Source: Streptomyces sp. NBC_01381 | GTDB taxonomy: Bacteria > Actinomycetota > Actinomycetes > Streptomycetales > Streptomycetaceae | Reading direction: 5' to 3' | DNA length: 64,000 nucleotides | NCBI RefSeq assembly: GCF_026340305.1 | Contig: NZ_JAPEPI010000001.1 | Coordinates: 868,001-932,000, forward strand | In this document: positions 16,484-25,646 of the stretch, in pieces | Layout of the letters: every line of letters begins with the position of its first letter | Numbering within the stretch: the stretch's first letter is position 1 | Notes under the pieces: model-generated | Seen by the model: only the letters and a program-made list of their open reading frames with translations | What the model was told of the DNA's origin: nothing | The model's database searches: none | Program-made: the position numbers and the translations under genes

Positions 16484-17388
16484 GCGATCTTTCGTACGAG
16501 GCGCTGAAGGTCTTCGAGGGCAGGGCGGCCGCGACCTCGGGCGTGGGCAAGGACCGGGTCAACGAGCCGATGATCCGGCACTGGTGCGAGGCGATGGGGG
16601 ACGCCAACTCCGCCTATTCCGGGGCGGATCCGATCGCGCCGCCGACCATGCTCCAGGCCTGGACGATGGGCGGGCTCTCCGGGCACCAGGGGCGCTCGGC
16701 CGCCCACGACGAACTGTTCGCCCTGCTCGACGGCGCGGGCTACACATCGGTGGTCGCCACCGACTGCGAGCAGGAGTATCTGCGGCCGCTGCGGCCGGGG
16801 GACGAGATCACCTTCGACGCGGTCATCGAATCGGTCTCGGAGCGCAAGACGACGAAGCTGGGCACGGGCCACTTCGTCACGACGCGGATGGATGTCAGGG
16901 CGGGCGGCGAACCGGCGGGGACCCACCGCTTCCGGATCCTCAAGTACGCACCCGCGCGGCGCAAACCGCAGGGCAAGCGACCCCGCCCGGTCATCAACAG
17001 GGACAACGCCGGGTTCTGGGAGGGTGTGGCGCGCCACCAGCTCCTGATCCAGCGCTGCGGTGACTGCCGGGCACTGCGCTTCCCCTGGCTGCCGGGCTGC
17101 AACGCCTGCGGATCGCTGGAGTGGGACATGGTCGAGGCGAGCGGCCAGGGCACCGTCTACTCGTACGTCGTCATGCACCATCCGCCCTTCCCCGCCTTCG
17201 ATCCCCCGTACGCCGTGGCGCTCATCGACCTGGCGGAGGGGGTGCGCATGGTCAGCAATGTGGTGGGCGTGCCCAGCGACAAGGTGCGGATCGGGCAGCC
17301 CGTCCGGCTCGAATTCCAGCGGGTGGACAAGGAGTTGGAGCTTCCGGTGTTCCGGCCCGTCGAGGCCATGGAAGGGGGCGGGGTCTGA
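16480..17388 (+). CDS. MaoC-like hydratase fused to DUF35 zinc-ribbon/OB domain (ChsH2-like)
   Basis: This 302-residue two-domain protein has an N-terminal hot-dog fold of the MaoC type at about 20-155. A C-terminal DUF35 part follows, with a four-cysteine zinc ribbon (C193, C196, C207, C210) and an OB fold. This is the architecture of mycobacterial ChsH2. There the MaoC half forms a hydratase with ChsH1, and the DUF35 half activates the aldolase Ltp2. Both partners are present just downstream (18490 and 18960), which strongly supports the same job. The start is GTG in a GTGA overlap, so translation is probably coupled. Confidence 0.85.
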   Translation: MSDLSYEALKVFEGRAAATSGVGKDRVNEPMIRHWCEAMGDANSAYSGADPIAPPTMLQAWTMGGLSGHQGRSAAHDELFALLDGAGYTSVVATDCEQEYLRPLRPGDEITFDAVIESVSERKTTKLGTGHFVTTRMDVRAGGEPAGTHRFRILKYAPARRKPQGKRPRPVINRDNAGFWEGVARHQLLIQRCGDCRALRFPWLPGCNACGSLEWDMVEASGQGTVYSYVVMHHPPFPAFDPPYAVALIDLAEGVRMVSNVVGVPSDKVRIGQPVRLEFQRVDKELELPVFRPVEAMEGGGV

Positions 17389-17389
17389 C

Positions 17390-18493
17390 ATGGACTTCAC
17401 ACCCACGGACGAGCAGACGGCCGCGCGGGAGCTCGCGGCGGAGATCTTCGGGGACCTGTCCACGCCCGAGCGGCTCGCGGCGGCGGGGACGGCATCGGAC
17501 GCCGAGCTGTGGAAGGCGCTGTGCGCCGCGGGGCTGCCGGGTGCGGTGGAGGACGTGGGGCTGCTGGGGCTCGTGCTGCTGCTGGAGGAGCAGGGGCGGG
17601 TGACGGCCCAGGTGCCGCTGGCGGCGAGTTGTGTCTACGGCCTGCTCGCCGTGGCGGTCCATGGCACGGAGGAGCAGCGGGGGCGGCTGCTGCCGGGGCT
17701 GCGGGACGGCACGGCGGTCGCCACCGGGGCGTTTCCGGCGGGCGGTGGTGCGGTGGTGGCGTCCGCGCAGGAGGGTGCGACGGGGTTGGCGGAAGGGCCG
17801 GCGGGGTCGCCGGAAGCGCCGACGGGTTCGCTGACCGGAGCGGTGCCATGGGTGCCGTGGCTGCGGGATGCCACACACGTCCTGGTGGCTGTGCCGGATC
17901 GCATACGGCGGGGCGGCCACAGCCTATGGATGGTGCGGGTGGCCGACGCGGCGACCGAGCCGGTCGAGCTGACGGCGCCCTGGGCGGCCGGGCGGCTGGT
18001 GCTCGACGGGACTCCCGGGGAGCGGATCGGCGGGGTCGGGGCCCACGCCGATGTGCTGGCGAGTGCGCGGACGGCCTTCGCGGGGCTGCAGGCCGGTGTG
18101 TGCGCCGGATCGCTGGCCCGCGCGGTCGCCCACACCAACGAACGGGAGCAGTTCGGCCGGCCACTCGCGGCCAAGCAGGGGGTCCAACTCCGGGCTGCGG
18201 ACGCCTATATGGACACGGAAGCGATACGCGTCACGGCGTACGAGGCGGCTTGGCGGCGCGACGCGTCGTTGGCGTACGGCGAGCATGCGCTGACCGCGGC
18301 GTGGTGGGCGTCGGAGGCGGGCAAGCGGGTCGTGCACGCGGGCCAGCATCTGCACGGAGGCATGGGCGCCGACCTCGACCACCCCGTGCACCGGCACTTC
18401 CTGTGGGGGCGCCAGCTGGACGCGTATCTGGGATGCGGGAGCGAAGTCCTCGCGGAACTGGGCGACTTGATCGCTGAAGAGGAGTCGGTATGA
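17390..18493 (+). CDS. Acyl-CoA dehydrogenase-like subunit (ChsE1/FadE28-like)
   Basis: This 367-residue protein belongs to the divergent half of heteromeric acyl-CoA dehydrogenases. It starts with the usual MDFTPTDEQ helix and ends with QHLHGGMGADLDHPVHRHF, the C-terminal helix motif of the FadE28 type. The middle is Gly/Ala-rich and lacks a clear flavin-contact motif, so it probably needs the subunit at 15293 to form an active site. One base separates it from the preceding stop, and it overlaps the next gene by ATGA. Confidence 0.82.
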   Translation: MDFTPTDEQTAARELAAEIFGDLSTPERLAAAGTASDAELWKALCAAGLPGAVEDVGLLGLVLLLEEQGRVTAQVPLAASCVYGLLAVAVHGTEEQRGRLLPGLRDGTAVATGAFPAGGGAVVASAQEGATGLAEGPAGSPEAPTGSLTGAVPWVPWLRDATHVLVAVPDRIRRGGHSLWMVRVADAATEPVELTAPWAAGRLVLDGTPGERIGGVGAHADVLASARTAFAGLQAGVCAGSLARAVAHTNEREQFGRPLAAKQGVQLRAADAYMDTEAIRVTAYEAAWRRDASLAYGEHALTAAWWASEAGKRVVHAGQHLHGGMGADLDHPVHRHFLWGRQLDAYLGCGSEVLAELGDLIAEEESV

Positions 18494-18963
18494 GAGGAGG
18501 CGGTGAGATGAGCGGGGGTGAGGGGATGAGCAGGGGCGTCGGGGTGAGCGTGGGCGACAGGCTGCCCGAGCTCACCATCCCGGTGACCCGGACGCTGATT
18601 GTCTCCGGTGCGATCGCGTCGCGGGACTACCAGGACGTGCACCACGACGCGGTGGCGGCACAGGAGAAGGGCTCCCCGGACATCTTCATGAACATCCTGA
18701 CCACGAACGGCCTGGTCGGTCGGTACGTCACCGATCATTTCGGGTCCGGTGCCGTGCTCCGCAAGGTGGCGATACGGCTCGGGGCACCCAACTACCCAGG
18801 GGACACGATGGTGTTGATGGGCTCCGTCGAGCAGGTCGAGGGCGACACGGCCACGGTCAAGGTGGTCGGGGCCAACGGCATCGGCAAGCACGTCACCGGG
18901 ACGGTCACGGTCTCGGTCACGGCGCCGGCTTCGGGTGGCGCGTCGGCAGGAGGCACGGCATGA
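18490..18963 (+). CDS. MaoC-family hydratase subunit (ChsH1-like)
   Basis: This small hot-dog protein of about 157 residues carries the motif SRDYQDVHHDAVAAQEKG. That corresponds to the MaoC active-site region (Asp and His in DxxxxHxD style). It also has FMNILTTNGLVGRYVTDHFG, typical of ChsH1-like partners. It is likely the catalytic half that pairs with the MaoC half of 16480. Three in-frame ATG codons are available (18490, 18508, 18526). 18490 fits the ATGA overlap and has GAAGAGGAG before it, and 18508 has AGGAGG, so the exact start is uncertain. Confidence 0.82.
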   Translation: MRGGGEMSGGEGMSRGVGVSVGDRLPELTIPVTRTLIVSGAIASRDYQDVHHDAVAAQEKGSPDIFMNILTTNGLVGRYVTDHFGSGAVLRKVAIRLGAPNYPGDTMVLMGSVEQVEGDTATVKVVGANGIGKHVTGTVTVSVTAPASGGASAGGTA

Positions 18964-20126
18964 GCGTGCGGACGCGCGATCGGCTCGGCGGGAAGGCGGC
19001 CGTCGTCGGCATCGGGGCCACCGAGTTCTCCAAGGACTCGGGGCGCAGCGAGCTCAGACTCGCCGTGGAGGCGGTGGGCGCGGCGCTCGACGACGCGGGA
19101 CTCGGCCCCGGCGATGTCGACGGCATGGTCACGTTCACGATGGACACCAACCCGGAGATCACCGTCGCGCAGGCGGCCGGGATCGGGGAGCTCTCCTTCT
19201 TCTCGCGTGTCCACTACGGAGGCGGCGCGGCGTGCGCGACCGTCCAGCAGGCGGCGCTCGCGGTGGCGAGCGGAGTGGCCGAAGTGGTGGTCTGCTACCG
19301 GGCGTTCAACGAACGTTCGGGCCGCAGATTCGGCTCGGGGGTGCAGCATCGTGAGCCGTCGGCCGAGGGCGCGGCGCTCGGCTGGTCCCTGCCGTTCGGA
19401 CTGCTGACTCCCGCGTCGTGGGTGGCGATGGCGGCCCAGCGTTATCTCCACACCTACGGCCTGACTCCGGACGCCTTCGGTCATGTCGCGGTCACCGACC
19501 GGAAGTACGCGGCGACGAACCCCGCGGCCTACTTCCACGGCAAGCCGATCACCCTCGCCGATCACGCCGAGTCCCGCTGGATCGTCGAGCCCCTGCGTCT
19601 CCTCGACTGCTGCCAGGAGACCGACGGCGGCCAGGCGATCGTTGTGACGAGCGTGGAGCGGGCCCGGGATCTGCCGCACCCGCCGGCCGTGATCACGGCA
19701 GCGGCGCAGGGTGCGGGGCGGGCACAGGAGCAGATGACCAGTTTCTACCGCGACGACCTGAGCGGGCTGCCCGAAATGAGCGTGGTGGCACGGCAGTTGT
19801 GGCGGAGCTCGGGTCTGGCGCCCGGAGACATCGACGTGGGCATTCTCTACGACCACTTCACACCGTTCGTGCTGATGCAGCTGGAGGAGTTCGGCTTCTG
19901 CGGGCCGGGCGAGGCGGCCGGCTTCGTCGCGGAGGAGCGGCTGCCGCTGAACACCCACGGGGGACAGCTCGGGGAGGCGTATCTGCACGGGATGAACGGG
20001 ATAGCGGAGGCGGTACGACAGGTGCGCGGCACGTCCGTGAACCAGATACCGGGCGCCGCACGCACCCTGGTCACCGCGGGCACCGGCGTCCCCACATCGG
20101 GGCTGATTCTGGGGTCGGACGGCTGA
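18960..20126 (+). CDS. Lipid-transfer protein / thiolase-fold aldolase (Ltp2-like)
   Basis: This 388-residue thiolase-superfamily protein is of the SCP2/Ltp type. The C-terminal block GILYDHFTPFVLMQLEEFGF and the following NTHGGQLGEAYLHG match the Ltp2 class, in which tyrosines rather than thiolase cysteines carry out retro-aldol cleavage. In mycobacteria Ltp2 releases propionyl-CoA from the steroid side chain once the DUF35 half of ChsH2 is bound. It is the last gene of the operon, starts in an ATGA overlap and is followed after 52 bp by an unrelated exported-protein gene. Confidence 0.85.
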   Translation: MSVRTRDRLGGKAAVVGIGATEFSKDSGRSELRLAVEAVGAALDDAGLGPGDVDGMVTFTMDTNPEITVAQAAGIGELSFFSRVHYGGGAACATVQQAALAVASGVAEVVVCYRAFNERSGRRFGSGVQHREPSAEGAALGWSLPFGLLTPASWVAMAAQRYLHTYGLTPDAFGHVAVTDRKYAATNPAAYFHGKPITLADHAESRWIVEPLRLLDCCQETDGGQAIVVTSVERARDLPHPPAVITAAAQGAGRAQEQMTSFYRDDLSGLPEMSVVARQLWRSSGLAPGDIDVGILYDHFTPFVLMQLEEFGFCGPGEAAGFVAEERLPLNTHGGQLGEAYLHGMNGIAEAVRQVRGTSVNQIPGAARTLVTAGTGVPTSGLILGSDG

Positions 20127-20178
20127 ACGCGGCGCGTGTCCCGGGTGGGGCGGGGGATCCGGGCCCTTCACTCGGCGT

Positions 20179-21033
20179 ATGCGCTGCCGAAAAGCGATCA
20201 TGGGACTTGTCCTCGCTCTCGCCCTGACCACGCTGGCCCTGTGCGCGGTGCCGACGGGCGCCACGAACAGACCTGACGGCACGTCGGAGGCCGGGCGCGG
20301 CCGGGCGGCCGCAAGGGTGTCGACGTTCCACGGGCGGGGCTTCGACACCTGCCACACCCCGCCCGTGGGCACCATGCGCCGCTGGTTGAGCTCCGACTAC
20401 CGAGCGGTGGGCGTCTACTTCGGAGGCCGGGGCCGGGCGTGCAAGCGGCAGGCCCATCTGAGCCGTGACTGGATGCGTGCGGTGCGGGGGATGGGCTGGC
20501 GGGTGCTGCCGCTGTACGTGGGGTCGCAGTCGCCCTGTGTCATCGCGAAGAACAAGCGGGGCGTACGCATCGGACGGAACGCCTGGAGGCAGGGGACGGG
20601 CGAGGGGCGCGACGCGGTCAGCAGGGCGAAGGCGCTCGGGATGCTGCGGGGCAGCGCTCTCTACTTGGACATGGAGGCGTATGGATACCGGAACGAGAAG
20701 TGCGCGCGCACCACGCTCGCCTTCGTGCGGGCGTGGGACAGGAAGGTGCGCAGGCTGGGGTACGTGCCGGGGTTCTACAGCGGCGCGGACTCCGGGGTGC
20801 GGCACATGGAGATGGCGCGGCGTGCGGGGGTGCCGGACCTGCCGGCGGTGATGTGGTTCGCACGCTGGCGCACACCCCGGCACCTGTACCGTGAGCCCGC
20901 GCTGCGGCGGGACGCCTGGCGCCCCGCGCGGCGCATCCACCAGTACGCGGGGAACGTGCAGGAGCGGCACGGCGGACGTTCCCTGATGATCGACCGGAAC
21001 CTCGTGCACGCGCCCGTGGCCCGGATCCGCTGA
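20179..21033 (+). CDS. DUF1906 glycoside hydrolase-like exported protein
   Basis: This 284-residue protein has an N-terminal signal sequence (about 1-30, hydrophobic LVLALALTTLALCAV). It then has a TIM-barrel-like DUF1906 domain whose signature pieces are present: GRGFDTCHTPP at the start, YRAVGVYFGGRG, LYLDMEAYG and GFYSGADSG. Members related to mycobacterial Rv2525c are exported and thought to act on cell-wall or other polysaccharides, but activity is unproven. Acidic residues in FDTC and LDMEAY occupy the expected active-site positions. Confidence 0.85.
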   Translation: MRCRKAIMGLVLALALTTLALCAVPTGATNRPDGTSEAGRGRAAARVSTFHGRGFDTCHTPPVGTMRRWLSSDYRAVGVYFGGRGRACKRQAHLSRDWMRAVRGMGWRVLPLYVGSQSPCVIAKNKRGVRIGRNAWRQGTGEGRDAVSRAKALGMLRGSALYLDMEAYGYRNEKCARTTLAFVRAWDRKVRRLGYVPGFYSGADSGVRHMEMARRAGVPDLPAVMWFARWRTPRHLYREPALRRDAWRPARRIHQYAGNVQERHGGRSLMIDRNLVHAPVARIR

Positions 21034-21184
21034 GCACCGTCTCAGGGATGAACCCTCAGGGGTGCGCTTCGTCTCCTCCACCTTCAGGAGGTGGGGCTAC
21101 CACCCTTCCTACAACCTGAGGCGGACACCGCTTCGGGACCTGCGGCCGATCCGCTGAAGTAGGGGGCGCTTCTAGCGTGGAGCC

Positions 21185-21748
21185 ATGACCGTATCCATGG
21201 TGCCCGTGTGCACCAGCGCATCGAAGGCCGCGACGCGGACGGCGCGTCCTTCGGCGTATCCGTCGTTCGCGTCCTACGTACGGGCACGTCAGCCCGTGTT
21301 GCTGCGCACCGCACGCTCGCTGACCGCGAATCCGAGCGATGCAGAGGATCTGCTGCAGACCGCTCTCACCAAGACGTATGTCGCATGGGACCGCATCGAG
21401 GACCACCGTGCCCTCGACGGCTATGTGCGCAGGGCCCTGCTGAACACCCGTACTTCGCAGTGGCGCAAGCGCAAGGTCGACGAGTTCGCATGCGACGAGC
21501 TGCCCGAGCCCGAGGTGACGCCGGTCGGGGATCCGGCGGAGCAGCAGGTGCTCCGGGACGCCATGTGGCGCGCGATCATGAAGCTGCCGGCGCGGCAGCG
21601 GGCGATGGTCGTCCTTCGGTACTACGAGGATCTCAGCGAGGCCCAGACGGCCGAGGTGCTCGGGGTGTCCATAGGCACCGTCAAGAGCGCGGTGTCGCGT
21701 GCGCTCGGCAAGCTCCGCGAGGACCCGGAACTGACTCCTGTCCGGTGA
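21185..21748 (+). CDS. SigE-family ECF-type RNA polymerase sigma factor
   Basis: This 187-residue sigma-70 family protein has only regions 2 and 4. Region 2 (about 28-95) holds NPSDAEDLLQTALTKTYVAWDRI and RALLNTRTSQWRK, and region 4 (about 125-180) holds YYEDLSEAQTAEVLGVSIGTVKSAVSRAL. It is of the group called SigE-like in actinobacteria. No anti-sigma gene is adjacent on either side, so control must be at another level. A small hairpin lies upstream (around 21078-21098), which may end the DUF1906 transcript. Target promoters cannot be told from the sequence. Confidence 0.88.
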   Translation: MTVSMVPVCTSASKAATRTARPSAYPSFASYVRARQPVLLRTARSLTANPSDAEDLLQTALTKTYVAWDRIEDHRALDGYVRRALLNTRTSQWRKRKVDEFACDELPEPEVTPVGDPAEQQVLRDAMWRAIMKLPARQRAMVVLRYYEDLSEAQTAEVLGVSIGTVKSAVSRALGKLREDPELTPVR

Positions 21749-21790
21749 TCCACGCTGCTCCGCCGGACCTTTCTTCTCCCGGACTAGTGA

Positions 21791-21806
21791 CATACCGAGC
21801 GGTATG
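21791..21806 (+). promoter_or_regulatory. Palindromic operator upstream of acyl-CoA ligase gene
   Basis: CATACCG and CGGTATG are separated by AG, a perfect 7+2+7 palindrome, 87 bp before the ligase start in the 144-bp gap after the sigma gene. The form suits a TetR- or GntR-type repressor; the protein is unknown. Confidence 0.55.
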
Positions 21807-21892
21807 CGGCAAGAATCTGGCGAGCCCTACTGCCAGGTAGGTCATCCGGGAGCCGCCCCGGATGAATGCCGCGCGCCCACCGGGAGGACGCC

Positions 21893-23542
<1,650 letters not shown>

Positions 23543-23637
23543 ACCGGGCGCCGGGTGTCGGGTGCCGGGTGTCGAGTGATGCCGGGCGGCCTCAGGCCTG
23601 ACCCGGCCGCCGACCGGCTGCACGACACCGGCCCCGC

Positions 23638-23672
23638 GCGATACGCCGCTCTCACGTGGAGCGGCGTATCGC
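23638..23672. terminator. Terminator overlapping the 3' end of the MFS gene
   Basis: A perfect 14-bp stem (23638-23651 with 23659-23672) has a 7-base loop. The right arm and loop contain the last codons and stop of the minus-strand MFS gene, and the hairpin also ends the ligase transcript. Confidence 0.8.
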
Positions 23673-24914
23673 CGTGACCCAGCCCAGGGCCAGCCACACC
23701 GTCGCGACGACGCACACCCCGCCCCAGCCGCCGTGGGTGAAGGCGGTCCCGGCGAGGGCCGAGGCCAGCGCGCCGCTCGCGAATCCACCCACCACATAGG
23801 CGGTGTTGGCGGTGGCGGGCAGGCTGGTGGTGGTCAGTGCCAGGGTCTGGTTGGCGACATGGCTCGCCACGAGCGCCGCGTGGATCAGGATCCCGGCCGC
23901 GCACAGCGCCCACAACTGCCGCCCGCCGAGCCAGAACAGCGGCAGACAGACGGCTGCACCCGCATAGGCGGTCGCCGTCACGCGCGCCGCCCCGAACCGG
24001 TCGACGAGATCGCCGGCCAGCGGCGCGACCACGGTCGCGGAGAGCCCGAGGAGGCCGAAGAGCCCCGCGGCGCCCGTCGACATGTCGTACACATCGCTCG
24101 TGAGGAGCAGGGCGAGCGAGGTCCACACCGCGCTCCACGCGCCGTACATCCCGCCTTGGCGCAGGCACGCGCGGCGCAGCTCGGGCGACTCCTTCAGGAC
24201 TTGGGGCAGCCGGGCAAGACCGGCCAGGGCCGGACCGCTGTGCCGCGGCCGGGTCTCGGCGGGCAGCAGGGCGGCGGTGGCAAGGCCGAGCACCAGGGTC
24301 AGCGCGGCCGCGCCCACGAAGACGACGCGCCAGCCGTGCGCCTGCGCCACAAGGCCGCCGAGCACCCGCGCGGCCACGACCCCTGCGAAGAGCCCGGCGA
24401 TCACGGCAGCCACATGCCGGGCCCGGCGGTCGGCGGGTGCGCGCTCGGCGACGAGCGGCACGAGGAGCTGCGGTATGACGCTTGCCGCGGCGGCCACGAA
24501 CAGGGCGCAGGCGAGCGCGACGGGTCCCGGGCAGACGGCGGCCGCGCCCATGGCCAGGGCGGCGGCGGCCGACAGTATGCCGACGAGGCGGCGGCGGTTG
24601 GCCGTGTCGCCGAGCGGGGCGAAGAACAGCAGCCCCGCCGCGTACCCGAGAAGGGAGACCGAGGCGAGCCAGGCCAGGGCGGAGGGTTCGCTGCCGAAGC
24701 CGTGCGCGATGAGGGGCAGCAGGGGCGCGGCCAGGTAGATGTTGGCGACGGTCACCGCGGTGCAGATCGCCACCATGGCGAGCAGCAGCCCGGGCGGGAC
24801 GGCGCGTCCGGGTGGGACGGCTCGCCCGAGCGGTGCGTCCGCGTCCCGGGCGATCACCGGCGTCCGGCTCCTGGTGTCTGAGGGCGGCATGAGGGGCGGC
24901 ATGAGGGGCGGCAT
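23652..24914 (-). CDS. MFS transporter (12-segment efflux type)
   Basis: This is a major facilitator protein of about 420 residues with twelve predicted membrane helices. The conserved motif A-like loop GDTANRRRLVG sits between helices 2 and 3, and a second copy GDLVDRFGAARV between helices 8 and 9. It resembles arabinose/drug exporters of the DHA1 class. Three in-frame ATG codons (24914, 24902, 24890) sit in a 12-bp tandem repeat. The first is nearest the AAGGAG ribosome binding site and is used here. It is divergent from a TetR gene, with two operators between them, so it is probably repressed by that TetR. Confidence 0.87.
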   Translation of the reverse strand: MPPLMPPLMPPSDTRSRTPVIARDADAPLGRAVPPGRAVPPGLLLAMVAICTAVTVANIYLAAPLLPLIAHGFGSEPSALAWLASVSLLGYAAGLLFFAPLGDTANRRRLVGILSAAAALAMGAAAVCPGPVALACALFVAAAASVIPQLLVPLVAERAPADRRARHVAAVIAGLFAGVVAARVLGGLVAQAHGWRVVFVGAAALTLVLGLATAALLPAETRPRHSGPALAGLARLPQVLKESPELRRACLRQGGMYGAWSAVWTSLALLLTSDVYDMSTGAAGLFGLLGLSATVVAPLAGDLVDRFGAARVTATAYAGAAVCLPLFWLGGRQLWALCAAGILIHAALVASHVANQTLALTTTSLPATANTAYVVGGFASGALASALAGTAFTHGGWGGVCVVATVWLALGWVTAIRRST

Positions 24915-24920
24915 GAGGGG
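24885..24920 (-). repeat. Three 12-bp repeats each carrying an ATG start codon
   Basis: The unit ATGCCGCCCCTC (minus strand) occurs three times at the start of the MFS gene, encoding Met-Pro-Pro-Leu. Each copy offers an in-frame start. Confidence 0.8.
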
Positions 24921-24943
24921 GCACGACTCCTTGCGCCAAGAGG

Positions 24944-24961
24944 CAACCAACTGGTTGGTTG
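24944..24961. promoter_or_regulatory. TetR operator 1 (MFS side)
   Basis: A perfect 8+2+8 palindrome (CAACCAAC, TG, GTTGGTTG) lies 29 bp upstream of the MFS start, where it would block its promoter. Confidence 0.75.
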
Positions 24962-24997
24962 GAAAAAGTCTGCGCCCGCGACCAGCGCACTGTCAAG

Positions 24998-25015
24998 CAA
25001 CCAACCAGTTGGTTA
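24998..25015. promoter_or_regulatory. TetR operator 2 (tetR side)
   Basis: CAACCAAC, CA, GTTGGTTA: the same palindrome in the opposite orientation with one mismatched end base, 54 bp from operator 1 and 27 bp before the tetR start. It indicates autoregulation. Confidence 0.75.
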
Positions 25016-25042
25016 CCCGAAAGGATTGGCTACCCTGTCCCC

Positions 25043-25618
25043 ATGGCAGTGAGAGACCCCGAGGCCACCAAGGCCCGGATCTTCGAGGCGGCGGTGGCCG
25101 AATTCGCGCGGTACGGCATCGCGGGCGCCCGCATGGACCGCATCGCGACCGAGGCGAAGGCCAACAAGCAGCTCATCTACGCCTATTTCGGCAACAAGGC
25201 CGAGCTCTTCACGCAGGTCCTCGAGAAGCGCATGCTCGACATGGCGGTCAGCAACCCCGTCGACGCCGACGACATGGACGGCTGGATGGACCGGCTGATG
25301 GATTACCACGCCACCCATCCCGAACTGCTGCGGCTGCTCTTCTGGGAGGGCATCGAGTACGGCACGGACGAGCTCCCGGACGAGCGGGAGCGGGTCGACC
25401 ACTACGACCGGAAGGTCGCCGTGCTCGCCGACGCCCAGGCCCGAGGCGTCATCAGCGACGAGATCCCGGCCGCCCACCTGCTGTTCATGGTGGTCGCGCT
25501 GGCCGGCTGGTCCACGGCCGTACCGCAGATGCGGCGGATCCTCGTCGGCGACGAGAAAGCCGACAAGGAACGGCTGCGCGCCAGTATCAAGGCCGCGGTG
25601 CGCCGCATCACCGCCTGA
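25043..25618 (+). CDS. TetR family repressor of the divergent MFS gene
   Basis: This 191-residue protein has an N-terminal TetR helix-turn-helix (about residues 8-55: ARIFEAAVAEFARYGI, then MDRIATEAKANKQLIYAYFGNK) and an all-helical ligand-binding domain of the TetR_C type behind it. Two near-identical palindromes lie between it and the MFS gene, which makes it the probable local repressor of the pump and of itself. The inducer is unknown. The start at 25043 has only a weak ribosome binding site. Confidence 0.9.
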   Translation: MAVRDPEATKARIFEAAVAEFARYGIAGARMDRIATEAKANKQLIYAYFGNKAELFTQVLEKRMLDMAVSNPVDADDMDGWMDRLMDYHATHPELLRLLFWEGIEYGTDELPDERERVDHYDRKVAVLADAQARGVISDEIPAAHLLFMVVALAGWSTAVPQMRRILVGDEKADKERLRASIKAAVRRITA

Positions 25619-25646
25619 GAACCGGGCGCTGGTTCCGTACCGGGCG

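Noticed and set aside
15293..20126. Full cholesterol catabolic cluster
   Set aside because: No ring-degrading, mce or cyp125-like genes were seen in the window, so only the side-chain gene set is claimed.
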